From positions 496,001-560,000 of the forward strand of contig JBPESP010000001.1 of assembly GCA_051710585.1 (NCBI GenBank): a stretch of 64,000 nt of DNA, read 5' to 3'. Of this stretch, positions 1 to 10,869 are shown in pieces; the stretch's first letter is position 1; each line of letters starts with the position of its first letter. The DNA comes from JBPESP01 sp051710585. GTDB taxonomy: Bacteria > Pseudomonadota > Gammaproteobacteria > Enterobacterales > Enterobacteriaceae. Below the pieces are notes generated by a model. That model had not been told where the DNA came from. It worked only from the letters and a program-made list of their open reading frames with translations, and did no database searches. A program made the position numbers and the translations under genes.

Positions 1-231
1 TGTATTAGACATCAAAAGGGAGTGTACGTTAATGTTATCTTTATCAGGTAACGCGGTAGCCAACGGTACTATAACTCGGTATAAAAAATCTCTAATACCT
101 TATTGATGCTATGTAAGGTGCTTAAGTGTATTGATTATGTGCAAGATATCCTGACTTGATTAAAAATGGCTTGCCATTATTTACAGAATATGTGATAACG
201 CAATTGGGTAAAACGAGGTATAGTTCTGTAT

Positions 232-366
232 ATGAGTAGCATTTTCAGTAAAGAAGTTTTGCGTATGGGTAATTTTGTTGCGTACTACTTCTCTCCTGAT
301 CCTTATCTTAGTGCCTCAAGCAGTAACGAATCCAGTTTGTCTCTGTATCGTCAGAAAGCGATTTAA
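232..366 (+). CDS. yobF: YobF-like small protein
   Basis: A 44-residue ORF lies 23 bp upstream of cspC on the same strand, the yobF-cspC arrangement seen in E. coli. The N-terminus keeps the YobF pattern (IFSKEVL after the start, then F-S-x-x-P-Y), and the length is close to the 47 residues of E. coli YobF. The family is a small stress-associated protein of unknown mechanism that is co-transcribed with cspC. The body is serine-rich and slightly diverged. It could be mostly a leader for cspC expression. Recognition rests on the start motif plus synteny. Confidence 0.75.
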   Translation: MSSIFSKEVLRMGNFVAYYFSPDPYLSASSSNESSLSLYRQKAI

Positions 367-389
367 ACACTCCAAAGGAAATATGCAAG

Positions 390-599
390 ATGGCAAAGAT
401 TAAAGGTCAAGTGAAGTGGTTCAATGAATCTAAAGGCTTCGGTTTCATCACTCCAGCCGATGGCAGTAAAGACGTGTTTGTTCACTTTTCCGCTATTCAG
501 GGTAACGGGTTTAAAACTCTAGCTGAAGGTCAGAATGTTGAATTTGAAATTCAAGATGGCCAGAAAGGCCCTTCAGCAGTTAACGTAACTACTCTGTAA
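390..599 (+). CDS. cspC: Cold-shock-family RNA chaperone CspC
   Basis: This 69-residue single-domain cold-shock protein is almost identical to E. coli CspC. It begins MAKIKGQVKWFNES and carries both RNA-binding motifs, KGFGFI (RNP1) near residue 16 and DVFVHF (RNP2) near residue 28. CspC is a constitutive, non-cold-induced member that binds single-stranded RNA, melts secondary structure and stabilises stress transcripts such as rpoS mRNA. An AAGGAA ribosome-binding site lies just upstream of the ATG. The gene forms a pair with yobF and is followed by a strong terminator. Its near-perfect conservation inside a decayed segment implies strong purifying selection. Confidence 0.97.
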   Translation: MAKIKGQVKWFNESKGFGFITPADGSKDVFVHFSAIQGNGFKTLAEGQNVEFEIQDGQKGPSAVNVTTL

Positions 600-648
600 T
601 CCCGGTTTTTGTAGTAACAGTCGGTTATTTGACTGACGGATAACATCT

Positions 649-690
649 AATTCCCCCTGCTAAAACGAAGCTAACAGGGGGAATTACTTT
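649..690 (+). terminator. Rho-independent terminator after cspC
   Basis: An 11-bp perfect stem (AATTCCCCCTG at 649-659 with its complement at 675-685) encloses a 15-nt loop, about 50 bp after the cspC stop. A short T-rich tract follows. It is the obvious end of the yobF-cspC transcript. Confidence 0.85.
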
Positions 691-1740
691 TGGATAATAT
701 TTTCTCTGGTTTATCCCGGCATTTTTTCTTTCGGCTGGTATGTCTCTCTTATTCTGCAATCAAATATTCCCCTACACACCTGCTTAAACCGCAATATTAT
801 CCGGCAAAACTATATTGCTCACTTCTTGCTATTTCGGCGAAATAGTATAGAGCATCACGGCTATTGTAGGGGTGGCTAGTCAATCCCTCGTGCAATAAAA
901 TGCGTAATGACTCTAAATCCAGATAGTACGAACGCGGCATGATAACTGCGGTGGGTAACGCTTTTGTTGTTCCTTGACTTTATTGATTAGACACCTGACT
1001 GACTTCATATTTTAAATATAGGTTTACTTACTATAGGGTGATCATTTCAAGAACTACTACCATGATGGTTTACTGTTCGCTGCATCAAGCGTAGCGTCAG
1101 ATTCCATGAGGATTTCTGCTAGACTGGTTATTGCGCTAACGTATCTATCGAAAATATATAGAATAAGCATAAGCAAAAAGAGTTGTTAGTAGTGTATCAG
1201 GGAAAAGCGATAATGACTCTGTCAAGCTCTTAGAACACACAGCACCCCGTTCAGGGGGGGAGATGTACTCGTAGCCCTAAGGGCGGTATCATGAACTTGT
1301 TTCTTTTATTGCAGTTTTGTTTTTGAGGACTGAAGCCTTTCTGGTATGAACGATGCCTTGCCGCAAGAGGTGTTTTACAACCTTGGAGGATAGAAGTAGA
1401 AGGGAAAGAAATAAGTGATTATCGTAGAAATATATATAACGATGCAAAAGATTCTGAAGTCATTTAAACACTAAAGTTGTTTATATTTTATATACTCTAG
1501 TTATTTTTGCAAAAAAAATAAGGGAGAATTATGGATAATTAACTTATGTTTGCTATAATGGTTTTTTTATTAAAAATATTGAAGGTTAAATAATTTATTA
1601 TGAATATCTTTTGAATATATGTTTTCCGAAACTTTCTTAATCTAAATAATTATTTTCCTATTATCGAGGAAAAGCTAAATTACTGATGATTTAGTATTGT
1701 CCTGAGTCAACTTTACACTATTTTCTTTAATATTTCAGCT
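691..1740. other. Gene desert downstream of cspC
   Basis: No intact gene is recognised. A 47-codon minus-strand ORF (797-940) is the longest clean reading frame here, but it has no ribosome-binding site and no family I know. The rest is AT-rich sequence with stops in all frames. Confidence 0.6.
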
Positions 1741-2035
1741 AGGTAATTGTAGTGGCTAACCAAAAATTCCGCTGCGTTAGAGTTTTTACAGTATCTATTT
1801 TCCTAATTCTTTTTTTGGCAGAAACTAACTGTGCCATATTTATATGGGCTGTGTAATATTCCACGATATAGTCTATAATTTCATAAACTTTTCACTGAAG
1901 CTTATATCTAGTTTCGCCTGTTAGCGAAATTCACTCATTTTATAAACCTCTAAAGAACTACTCTATTAGAGCAATTAATACAGCACTTACCCGCCGATCT
2001 ATATTTTGTTTGCAGTAGCACATTAAAATATAAAT
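1741..2035 (-). mobile_element. IS3-family remnant, 3' end of transposase orfB
   Basis: On the minus strand this piece decodes, with frameshifts and stops, to the C-terminal end of an IS3-family DDE transposase. It covers the segment equivalent to RRGNC...FFRSLK and the terminal K-N-S-N-A motif. It aligns base by base with the end of the longer copy at 44951-45961; both share TGTAGTGG near the tip and GCGTTAGAGTTTTT. Only about 295 bp remain, so the element is dead. The same family recurs at 7402, 9796 and 44951. Confidence 0.8.
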
Positions 2036-4306
2036 ATATTTTAATATATGAAAATTTTAGAAGTGCTAACAATGGAGTTTTAAGAAGTTATTTTTCGGTG
2101 AAAATTACCAATTTAATCGGTAGGTAATTTTACTTTCGGTGCAATCCAGCATCGTTATGACAAAATTTAAGTCCTGCGTATTACCGCTTACTTGTAGAGG
2201 CACCTACCAGATTTCGCCGAAACCTATCATTTATTCCTGATTGAATCAAGGTTGATATTGTTACCATCGTGTCACCTATTGGTCTTGTGCGGATTTCTGA
2301 AAGTGGTTTTTTAGTGTAGTGTCCTGTATGCACTACGAACTTTGCGATTTGTTCGGCGTTTAAGATCTTTAACAGGGGGTACTTTAGCGATTTTAGACCT
2401 AGTGGTGGTCACTCCAAATTTGGCATTCGCTGCTTAAGCGCCTTTATCTGTCGCAGTTTTTTTCTATGCTTTTTCTTGGTCTTGGTGGCCTCGTTTGTAT
2501 CACGTTCTTAATCCCAGCATTATTTTCTACTTAAGGTCCGGCGCTAGTATCTATGCGGGGTTATCTTCAGGAGTAGTAACCCTGAAGTCATCAGTAGTGC
2601 AATTTGCACATTTCTTCACTGTGCGCTATATGTAGGGTTACTCAACCCTAATTCAGGGGTGTTTAGATGTATCGGTATTGCCTGTTTTAGCATGGCCGTC
2701 ATCCCTCTTCGCCGTGTTATATCGCGCAAGTGTAGGGGGTTTAGTCTTACTTGAGTTTTGTAGTGTGTTAGTTGCCAGTCAAGTGATATGTTTTTTTTGG
2801 CGCCATATGTGGTAGATTGCTTGGCGTTATCCTGCGCAGGGATAGATCTCGCGTTATCTGCTCTTGCCTACATTGATGACATTAATAATCTTGCTGGCAT
2901 ATCAGCACACGCCCCGCTATCCTACTTACTTTTTTATTCATGGTTTCTCCAGGTAACTGATTTATTATATTACCTTAATTATAGTAATTAGTTTACTATT
3001 ACGTAACCCCACTAATCTAGTTTTTTAACTTAGACAATTTTAAATACGTGGTCCCATATCCACATATAAATTACAGAAATTAAGCTGTGTGCTCAGTATT
3101 TTATATAATTTATTTCTTATTTCTTATTTCTTCATACATATTTCCTGTGCCTCACATATGACTTTAGTATATGGTTATGATCTACTAGTCTGTGCGATAG
3201 AGACTAGTATTTGGTCTACAAATAAAGTAAGTCTATTTCTTTAGTTCCACTGGATACAATAACGCAATTACTTATGTTGCGTCACAACAAGAGCAACCGT
3301 GAACATGTAACTATTTATTATAATAGTTTTTTAAGGATATTTTTCTGTTTAATGATAGTTGCGTGTTGTTTAAAGTGCTTTAAGTCTAGCCTATTCGAAT
3401 TTACGTAGAAATAGCAGTAGGCGCCTAGGCCTCTTATTCAACAATGAGCATATCAATAAGATTTACGGCGGTTTCTCCGTCGGCACCGTAACTACTGAGG
3501 AAAAAATGAAAGAGATCATCTTCTCACATCGGATCTAGGTGAGATTCGCCCGCGGCAATTTAAAGGTTAAAAGGGTAATCTGGAATAGTGGCATTCAGAA
3601 GAAAATTCATCCACTGTGCCATTATATATTATCGCAATTTCATCACTATCGCATAGACAGTGGAATCGCTAATAGTAAACTTTGATACTAATACGCAAAA
3701 TATAATAAACGTCAATAATGTGGTGACGTGACGCTACTGGTGCGGTCATGCTATCGGCTGATATTACTGTAGAATGATATCTTGTATAACAGAATTTAAT
3801 TTCGTCATTATTTTTAAGACTAAAAAAAATCAGGCACCTGCCAGATGGTTTCTATTGTCTCATCCTATAAATATTTATGGATTATCATGATAAATCAATT
3901 AATGTTTTATGTTTTTTCATGTTGATTTTTTATCAAATGGAATTAGTTAATATTATTAAAATGCCTCTTTAATTACAGCGAAAATATAAAGTGCTAGATA
4001 CCTTCTTTATGGATTTCATGAGTAATAAACCCGGAATTTTAGTATTGTGTATCTTATAAATTTTATATGGCGTTCATACAGTGAGGCCAGAGTGAGGGTA
4101 GCGTCATGTTCGGCAAGAAAGTGGCAAACCTAGCTTTGCTTAAAGTAAAGCAGAGCTTAAGAATTTCATAAAAATAATAAATTTTATTTTTATTCATGAT
4201 CAAACCATAGTTTGAAACCATATGAAAATTTATAATAAAAGATAGAAAAATGGTTGTAAATAGCGATATTAAGTTTAATAATTAGAAAATTATAATAAAG
4301 GATCTT
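2036..4306. other. Decayed region without recognisable gene
   Basis: There are no intact genes. A short plus-strand stretch near 2378-2431 resembles the first transmembrane segment of a drug-type MFS transporter, and 2641-3000 holds hydrophobic but broken reading frames, so a membrane-protein pseudogene is possible. I could not assign it to a family with confidence. Confidence 0.4.
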
Positions 4307-4338
4307 TTTTTTGATAGTCTATTCAGACTATCAAAAAA
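4307..4338. terminator. 14-bp perfect hairpin, terminator-like
   Basis: The two arms TTTTTTGATAGTCT and AGACTATCAAAAAA are separated by 4 nt. The T-rich flanks give it the form of a bidirectional Rho-independent terminator, but no intact gene ends here. It may survive from a lost gene or may have arisen secondarily. Confidence 0.5.
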
Positions 4339-5041
4339 GTGGAATGTTCTAAAAAATTAAGCCACTATATATCTTATTTTAATATTTTAATTTAATTCAT
4401 ATTTTTATAATAAATATCTAAAGGCGTTTTTAACTACTTTAAAATCTTCTTCTAATACAGTTAGTTGAAGTTCAGAATCTTTAAAAGATCTGTAAAGAAC
4501 TTTATTAAAGGATTTTTTAGCTTAACCTGTCGTTTAACTTAAAAATCCAGAAATGATTTCACCTATCATACTAGAGGTTATATTAACAATACGGTAACTC
4601 TCCATGAGAGTAAAATTAGAATGAGTACGTGAGGACCACCTAAGAGCAGAGGAAATCAACGTAGAGATTTTTAAATTCCACATTCAGTTAAATGGTTTTA
4701 TAGGTTCCAAAGTAGAGGATAGCTCTCAATGGTTTAAGCAGCGCTCTGTGGTAGCTAGTGTTAAGTTGGTGGAATGGTAGAATACGATTGCCATTAAAGC
4801 GAATATCGGTATGAATATCTTTATACTTTACCAATGTATTAATTAGTTATTTCTTGCTAAGAAATATAACTTAGCCCACGTCTATCCAGTTTTCTTTCTA
4901 AAGAAAATACTTTACGTTTAAATTGCTTAAACAAAAAAATCGGCTTTTTAGTTAAAATATATGCTCTAAAAAGGTATTTGTAGTTGATGCTGATACGATA
5001 TAAAGCCGTAGATTGCCCCATCGATTGCGAAATCGTATTAT
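4339..5041. other. Gene desert
   Basis: AT-rich sequence between two hairpins. A plus-strand frame near 4650-4760 stays open for about 45 codons but matches nothing I know. No RNA gene or repeat was seen. Confidence 0.45.
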
Positions 5042-5078
5042 AATATCACTAAAAGTCAAAATGACTTTTAGTGATATT
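5042..5078. repeat. 17-bp perfect inverted repeat, 3-nt loop
   Basis: AATATCACTAAAAGTCA at 5042-5058 is followed after AAA by its exact reverse complement at 5062-5078. It has no T-tract of terminator type and no adjacent gene. It belongs to the set of long perfect palindromes discussed in the findings. Confidence 0.7.
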
Positions 5079-5559
5079 AACCGGTACGATTAAATATCTT
5101 GTTGTGCTGACCGAACAGTATCATCAGCTAAAAATTAAACACTATATTGTGATTATATAGCTAAAAGTTAACTCTAGTTACATATTATTGTTGATATTAG
5201 ACTCAAATATCCCAGCCATATCACTTAAACTCTAGCTACGCTGAGGGGGTCATGCAGCCGGCACAAGAGACATAAAGTCACTGTCCTGATGGACGAATAC
5301 AGGTTAACTAAAAAAAGAACACTTGTCACCTAAACAGACAAAAGCATCATTTCATACCTTTATCTATTCCTATTGTATTTACTGTTAATAGGGTAAATTT
5401 TATCCTTTCATCATCCAGGAGAATAGTGGTTTTAATGTAAATTAATGGGTTAAACTGATGAATAGTATTATATAAATTCCAATTATTATTTAAATGTTTA
5501 TCAAACATAAACTGAATGATAACAATAGTAAAAATGATAATAACTTATTTTTGTTACTT

Positions 5560-5800
5560 TTTATTTTAAACTTGATTGGTTCTCGGGGGTATCAGTTCAG
5601 CTTGAATGCTGCAGTGTCGGTGTATAATATAGGATGTGTTGTGAATGGCAACTATTACCTTTTTCAGTATTTTCTGCGCCTTTTAGAGCCTTTTACTACG
5701 CCGAGAAGGATGAGACGGCGCAAGCCAAGCTAGGTATCAGTGCGTTAAGGGAACCTCCTACTTCATTCTTACGTTGTATCTCGAGTACCAACAATTACCT
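5560..5800 (-). pseudogene. Possible ompW outer-membrane porin remnant
   Basis: Three short minus-strand stretches in different frames resemble OmpW: a G-G-S-L-N-A-L segment, a D-T-stop-L-G-L segment matching N-T-Q-L-G-L, and a following I-L-L-G-V stretch. Divergent placement next to yciC is the E. coli order, and it is the main support. No continuous reading frame survives. The similarity is weak, and this could be chance. Confidence 0.3.
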
Positions 5801-6090
5801 TCCGCGCTGTTATCGCGTAATGTAAGGTTAAATCAATAATCGTATTGGCTAATACTCTCTATAGCTTCTCATGCTTTCTTTCTGGAATTTTAGATAAGTG
5901 ATAAAAGCGGCTAGGAAAACGCTGCCTGCGATTGATCACTCTTTGGTGTATTATAAGTCTGTTACTGATAGCGCAGGAGATTATCGTGCTGCAATTGTTT
6001 CCAGATGATGCATTAGGGTGCAAAGTCGTGGATTAACAGGATAGAATGGTAGGTTAGCATAACCGTTGATTGTTTTACCAAGGAGCTATC

Positions 6091-6843
6091 ATGTCAATTA
6101 TGGTAAGTACTCTGTACCGCGACATGCTGAATTTTTTCCGTAACCAGTTTGCTAGCATTCTCCTGTTAGCCTTTTTAACGGCAGTGATAAGTGTCGTCTT
6201 AGGTCATGCAATGTTGCCAGGAAGTCAGCAACTGATAACTCTGAGCGATGGTACTCATATGATGGGCGATGCCACCGATATGAGTCTGCAGCAGTTTGTG
6301 CAGCAAATGTCAGTGGAACAACAACAGATATTGCTGAAAGCTTCCGCTGCCGTCACACTAGCAGGTCTAGTTGGAAATGTCCTATTGGCCGGCGGATTGC
6401 TGACTATGATCCGCCAGGTGTCCAATCATAAGCCCGTTAGCGTATTGCGGGCTATCAGCCTGTCGGTGCCGTTGTTACCACGGTTACTGCTGCTTATCTT
6501 TCTTACAACTCTGTTGGTACAACTGGGACTGCTGTTGATTATCGTACCGGGTATTTTTCTGGCGATTGCCTGGAGCTTAGCGCCGGTCATTGCTACCAGC
6601 GACAATCTAAGCGCGATTAAGTCAATGCGTCTGAGTGCTAGTTTGGCGTTTGCTAATCTTCGTCTATTGGCGCCAGCGATCTTGTTTTGGCTGCTGGCAA
6701 AGGCTATGGTACTTCTGCTAGCTACTCAGTTCACTTTAGTATCATCGTTAGCGGCAGTATTATTGAATGGATTGAGTAATATTATTTCTGCTCTGTTGTT
6801 AATTTATCTTTATCGTTTGTATATGCTGTTGCGGCAGGCTTAA
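6091..6843 (+). CDS. yciC: YciC family inner-membrane protein
   Basis: This 250-residue integral membrane protein has about six hydrophobic segments, the size of E. coli YciC (247). Shared features include the N-terminal S-x-Y-R-D...NFFRNQF motif, SVEQQQILLKASAA around residue 90, the FLTTLLVQLG helix and the C-terminal LLIYLYRLYMLLRQ. The start at 6091 is chosen because AAGGAG lies 6080-6085 and the protein then aligns with E. coli YciC from its first residue; an upstream ATG at 6070 would add seven unrelated residues. The family (UPF0259) has no established function. The downstream yciB is broken, so the old yciC-yciB-yciA unit survives only as yciC. Confidence 0.93.
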   Translation: MSIMVSTLYRDMLNFFRNQFASILLLAFLTAVISVVLGHAMLPGSQQLITLSDGTHMMGDATDMSLQQFVQQMSVEQQQILLKASAAVTLAGLVGNVLLAGGLLTMIRQVSNHKPVSVLRAISLSVPLLPRLLLLIFLTTLLVQLGLLLIIVPGIFLAIAWSLAPVIATSDNLSAIKSMRLSASLAFANLRLLAPAILFWLLAKAMVLLLATQFTLVSSLAAVLLNGLSNIISALLLIYLYRLYMLLRQA

Positions 6844-6873
6844 TGGCCTACTCTCTTTTACCGGTGGATTCGT

Positions 6874-7385
6874 TTGAAGCAGTTTCTAGATTTTTCCTCT
6901 TGGTAGTGTTTTATCGCTTATAAGCTCTATAAGTATTCACTATGCTTATGGGGTGTTAATTATTACCTTATGCGTTTATGTTAGTTTACACCTGACTGTG
7001 CTTTTTCAAGGTTAAAAAGTCTCTTTGATTATCTTTGTACTTGCAGTGATCTTTTGCTTTCTGACGCTTGATTATTACAATCAAGAGTTTATCAATTGAA
7101 AGGTGACGATAATTTATTCGCTATTCACTGCAGTGTTGCTGATTAGCTAATTTATATTTAGCAAGCCACTTATCTAACGATCCTGGATAAAGAGATCCAT
7201 CTCCCTACTAATATCTGGAATAACTTGAATATTGCTTTTGTAATTTTTTTGGCCTGCGGCACAGTGAATGTTTATATTGTTTTCTAGCTACCGCAAGTAT
7301 ATAGATTAATTTTAAAATTTTAACCTTACTGCCATGATGTTTGGTCTTTAGATTGCTTAGTAGCATTCTATAAGTCAAGTCACAC
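6874..7385 (+). pseudogene. yciB: Broken yciB (intracellular septation-family membrane protein)
   Basis: It begins 30 bp after yciC with TTG-AAG-CAG-TTT-CTA-GAT, matching YciB M-K-Q-F-L-D-F. It ends with a long recognisable block: D-K-E-I-H-L-P-T-N-I-W-N-N-L-N-I-A-F, then V-N-V-Y-I-V-F-stop-L-P-Q. The middle is riddled with stops and frameshifts. YciB is an inner-membrane protein linked to envelope and septum integrity. The position directly after yciC is the normal enterobacterial order. Confidence 0.85.
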
Positions 7386-7401
7386 GCTGAATTTAGCTAT
7401 T

Positions 7402-7700
7402 TGAACAAAAGTTCACTATACTCTCTTATTAAAAATAAGGGGTGTACCAATAAAAAAGAAAAAAATTAGTTCTGAATTTAAAAAACTAATCCGTTCAACT
7501 TGTTTTGAACTAAAATTACACCGCCATACAAGCGGAAAAAGCTATGAACGTCCGCCTGCCTTTCCCTTTCTAATTTAGCTACAACTATCATGCAGCAATA
7601 TTGCAATGATAACACCTCAGAGTGAGAATAGGCAAAGTTTTTTACATCTCAATTGGAATGAAGTTAATTTTATCGCCTAAAAGTCAAAAAAAATGCTCCA
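7402..7700 (+). mobile_element. IS3-family remnant, left end and orfA
   Basis: The piece starts with a TGAAC terminal sequence and a GTACC-A leader like that of the copy at 44951-45961. It then decodes to a degraded IS3 orfA: K-K-x-x-I-S-S-E-F-K-K, then Y-T-A-I-Q-A-E-K-A-M-N-V, then I-T-P-Q-S-E-N-R. The orfA start codon is now ATA and several stops interrupt it. It lies where yciA and tonB would be expected, between yciB and yciI, so it probably marks the deletion or insertion that removed them. Confidence 0.8.
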
Positions 7701-7789
7701 TTTAGAACATAATTGCGACAACCCGCTGAGATAGCGCTTACGTTTGATTAAGTTTAATTTAATTCAGCATATAGGCGAGGAAAATATCA

Positions 7790-7925
7790 ACAAACGCTGC
7801 TACTGTTTGAGCTAAAGATTCCTTAAACGCATTAGGTACTGATGCTTATACTTGACGCCGCATACATCAACGCCTCACCTTGTTAAGGCCTCTTTTATTA
7901 TAAGACTTTAGAACGAGTTTAAAAA
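7790..7925 (+). pseudogene. yciI: yciI remnant (YciI/YCII superfamily)
   Basis: A short degraded stretch reads A-A-T-V-stop-A-K-D-S-L-N-A, then T-D-A-Y-T...I-H-Q-R-L-T. It resembles the C-terminal part of YciI (S-T-V-I-A-E-F-x-S-L-E-A ... A-D-P-Y-V-A-A-G-V-Y). It sits immediately upstream of cls, exactly where yciI lies in E. coli. The N-terminal half is gone. Confidence 0.5.
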
Positions 7926-8075
7926 AAACGCTCGCTATTATAGCCGTTCTTTTATCATTGCTAAGTCATGAATGAGGGATGCAGTGTATTATATGCTTGG
8001 TAAAATAATTTTCTCTTTGCACCTCTTAATGCGTTAACTCATGTTAACACTCCGCAAACAGGATTTTTCACCACT

Positions 8076-9536
8076 ATGACAACGGTTTATACATTAATCA
8101 ACTGGTTATTGTTATTTTGTTATTGGTTTTTGATTGCAGGTGTTACTCTACGGGTTATGATGAAACGTCGCGCAGTACCCTCCGCTATGGCCTGGCTTCT
8201 AGTTATCTATATTCTCCCTATAATGGGGATTATTACCTATTTATTGTTTGGTGAACTCAACTTGGGTAAACGTCGCGCCGAACGTAGTAAGGGCCTTTGG
8301 TCGTCCACTACCAAATGGATCGAAGATCTTAAAAATTATCGCCGAATTTTTGCTAGTGAAAATAGTGATGTGGCTCGGGCGTTGTTTCAACTATGTGAGC
8401 ACCGTCAAGGGATGGGTGGTCTTAAGGGTAATCAAATGCAGCTGCTGACCAACAGTGATGATGCTCTGAGAACACTAGTCCGCGATATCGCCTTGGCGCA
8501 AAACAATATTGAGCTAGTATTCTATATCTGGCAAACCGGCGGCCTAGTGGACAAGGTGGCTGATGCGTTAATGGCGGCCGCTCATCGCGGTGTGCACTGC
8601 CGGCTAATGCTCGATTCCGCTGGAAGCATAGACTTTTTCCGTAGTCCCTACCCCGCAGTGATGCGCGCTGCAGGAGTGCATGTCGTAGAAGCTTTACACG
8701 TCAGCCTCCTACGTGTTTTTCTTCGTCGTATGGATTTACGTCAACATCGTAAAATGGTGTTAATTGATAATTATATTGCCTACACCGGCAGCATGAACAT
8801 GGTGGATCCGCGTTTTTTTAAACAGGAGGCGGGTGTCGGGGAATGGATTGATATCATGGCGCGGATGGAGGGGCCAGTTGCGACCGCAATGGGGATTATT
8901 TTCTCTTGTGATTGGGAAATAGAAACCGGAGAACGCATCCTACCGCCACCGCCAGACGTCAATATCATGCCATTTGAACAAGCTACTGGACATACTATTC
9001 AAGTGATCGCGTCGGGCCCGGGTTTCCCTGAAGGGGTCATTCACAAGGCATTGCTCACCTCGATTTATGCGGCGCGCGAACAACTGGTGATGACCACCCC
9101 CTATCTAGTGCCTAGCGACGATTTGCTCCATGCCATTTGTACCGCCGCGCAGCGCGGCGTGAAGGTCCATATTATCGTTCCACGCCACAACGACTCCATG
9201 TTAGTAGCTTGGGCTAGCCGTGCCTTTTTTGCCGAACTATTAGAAGCTGGAGTACTGATACATCAGTTTGAGGGTGGCCTACTACATGCTAAGAGTGTAC
9301 TTGTCGACGGTCAATTGAGTCTGGTGGGGACGGTAAATCTAGACATGCGCAGCCTATGGCTTAATTTTGAGATAACTCTGGTTATCGACGATAACGATTT
9401 TGGCAGTGATTTGGCACGGGTACAGGAGGACTATATTGCACACTCACGGCTTATTGAACTCAAAATATGGTCAAAGCGTCCCTACTGGCAGCGTATTGTC
9501 GAGCGGCTGTTCTACTTTTTTAGTCCATTGTTATAA
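8076..9536 (+). CDS. cls: Cardiolipin synthase A
   Basis: The protein has 486 residues, the same length as E. coli ClsA. It condenses two phosphatidylglycerol molecules to cardiolipin plus glycerol at the inner membrane. Two N-terminal transmembrane helices occupy roughly residues 5-60. Two phospholipase-D HKD motifs follow: H224-x-K226-x4-D231 followed by YTGSMN, and H404-x-K406-x4-D411 followed by VGTVN. Both are intact, so the enzyme should be active. A weak AGGA ribosome-binding site precedes the ATG. Its former neighbours yciI and yciU are both broken. It is the only intact phospholipid-modifying gene here, since cfa is a pseudogene. Confidence 0.97.
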   Translation: MTTVYTLINWLLLFCYWFLIAGVTLRVMMKRRAVPSAMAWLLVIYILPIMGIITYLLFGELNLGKRRAERSKGLWSSTTKWIEDLKNYRRIFASENSDVARALFQLCEHRQGMGGLKGNQMQLLTNSDDALRTLVRDIALAQNNIELVFYIWQTGGLVDKVADALMAAAHRGVHCRLMLDSAGSIDFFRSPYPAVMRAAGVHVVEALHVSLLRVFLRRMDLRQHRKMVLIDNYIAYTGSMNMVDPRFFKQEAGVGEWIDIMARMEGPVATAMGIIFSCDWEIETGERILPPPPDVNIMPFEQATGHTIQVIASGPGFPEGVIHKALLTSIYAAREQLVMTTPYLVPSDDLLHAICTAAQRGVKVHIIVPRHNDSMLVAWASRAFFAELLEAGVLIHQFEGGLLHAKSVLVDGQLSLVGTVNLDMRSLWLNFEITLVIDDNDFGSDLARVQEDYIAHSRLIELKIWSKRPYWQRIVERLFYFFSPLL

Positions 9537-9590
9537 TTTTGCCGCATGAAACGTTATAACAGAACTAATTTAGCTAACAAGACAGTAATA

Positions 9591-9800
9591 ATGGATGTGG
9601 ATAATTGTTTGAAGGATTACGAAATGCTTGAAGTGACCTTTAATATTTTTTCTCAAATTAGTGCGAGATAATCTTGATCTAGCTGATATTCGCTCTAAAA
9701 AATCTCAATTTTAGAAACGCAATGCGGTAGAGGGTTAAACCTGCTAGAAAATAACAGGTACAGGTGTATTCGATATCAGTCCTGATCTTCTTGCAGAAGT
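9591..9800 (+). pseudogene. yciU: yciU, frameshifted and cut by an IS3 element
   Basis: The start ATG-GAT-GTG-GAT-AAT and the following L-x-x-Y-E-M-L-E-V-T-F-N-I-F match YciU. A frameshift follows, then D-N-L-D-L-A-D and F-D-I-S-P-D-L-L-A-E-V. At this point, about codon 80, the similarity stops exactly where the tip of the IS3 remnant (TGTAGT...) begins. YciU is a small DUF440 protein of uncertain role. Placement right after cls is the normal order. The 3' end was not found beyond the IS. Confidence 0.8.
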
Positions 9801-10550
9801 GATTTGTAGTAACAAACTAATACCATACCAGCTATTAAATAAAATATATCTAAATAGTCGCTTAGATTCCCTTGGAGTTAAGGCACTGTTATAAACATAA
9901 GGGTATGATAGCGCTGTAATATCTGATGCAAAAAGTTATTATATCCTGAGGTTTACTGAAGCCGTTGCAACCCTTTATTGATACCTTTATAGCTTAAAGC
10001 TATAAAAACCTTTTTTTTCATTAAGCTATGGCTCCATAGTCACTACGCCGATTCGTACTCTTGTTTTACCGGCAGGAGTATAGAAGTTGCTAGTATTGGC
10101 AATTGTTATAGTGGTTACTCTGATCGCTATGGAAAATTACTTCAGCTAGTTTATAGTATACGTTTCTATACTATTTCCAGTGTTTTATGATCAGTTTGCT
10201 ATCCAGAGAGAACGACATAGTCAAGTCTGCCGGTCTTCTTGCGGAGAGATTAAGAATAACCCGAGATATGCCAAAAATTTCTTTGTCTAGATATTAAAAT
10301 ACGTATTAAATCATTGCACCATACCTATTTGTCTTCGTATACAGCAAAACTAGTGGTCAAGATAATTCTGGATTGCAGTATACTTCTGAGCGCCACGTTT
10401 ATGCTTTCTCTCAACTATTCATAACTGATTAACTACACTTTTCATGAGTCTGTTTGTGGGCCAGTACTTTATCTAGAAGTTTCTAGGTTGCTATAGTGGC
10501 AGATATTTCTCACACCAGCTAAACCATGGCTGATTTTAATTTTTCGAGAT
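9796..10550 (-). mobile_element. IS3-family remnant, most of orfB
   Basis: Read on the minus strand, this copy retains degraded transposase orfB from S-H-G-L-A-G-V-R, through H-K-R-G-A...A-I-Q-N-Y-L, M-S-F-S-L-D-S-K and the catalytic-region F-H-S-D-Q-S-N-H-Y, to the C-terminal R-Y-Y-S-A. Many stops and frameshifts make it inactive. Its 3' tip (TGTAGT at about 9799) abuts the broken yciU. Parts align at nucleotide level with the copy at 44951-45961. Confidence 0.85.
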
Positions 10551-10869
10551 TATTGGGAGCCTTGTGCAGTGCCAGTAGATCTCCTCATAGGGGGTAAAAC
10601 TGTGTTGATTGTATATCATCGCAGTCTTGTCCTGCATTACCCCGGTGTTATCTTCGATTATTATATCATCGCGATCAGCTTGGGTACATGAACCTTACAC
10701 GCTGATAAAGATGATTAGAACTTCGTTCTGCGATATTCTTATCGTAAATCCTGATCGCAGCGGCAGTGTTCTATTGCTGGCATCTGCGGCCAGGTCGATG
10801 GAAGTGTTGGGGACTCATGGTGTTTTAGGAAGTGTAATCAGCGTTTAGTAATATTTATGCCTGATTCGT

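Noticed and set aside
797..940. 47-codon minus-strand ORF (M-P-R-S-Y-Y-L-D-L...)
   Set aside because: Clean frame, but no ribosome-binding site, no recognised family and within the length expected by chance.
2378..2431. Short match to the first helix of an EmrB/YebQ-type MFS transporter (A-I-L-D-L-V-V-V)
   Set aside because: Only about 18 codons, and the rest of the transporter could not be traced.
2788..2991. 67-codon hydrophobic ORF
   Set aside because: No family recognised; probably part of an eroded membrane gene or chance.
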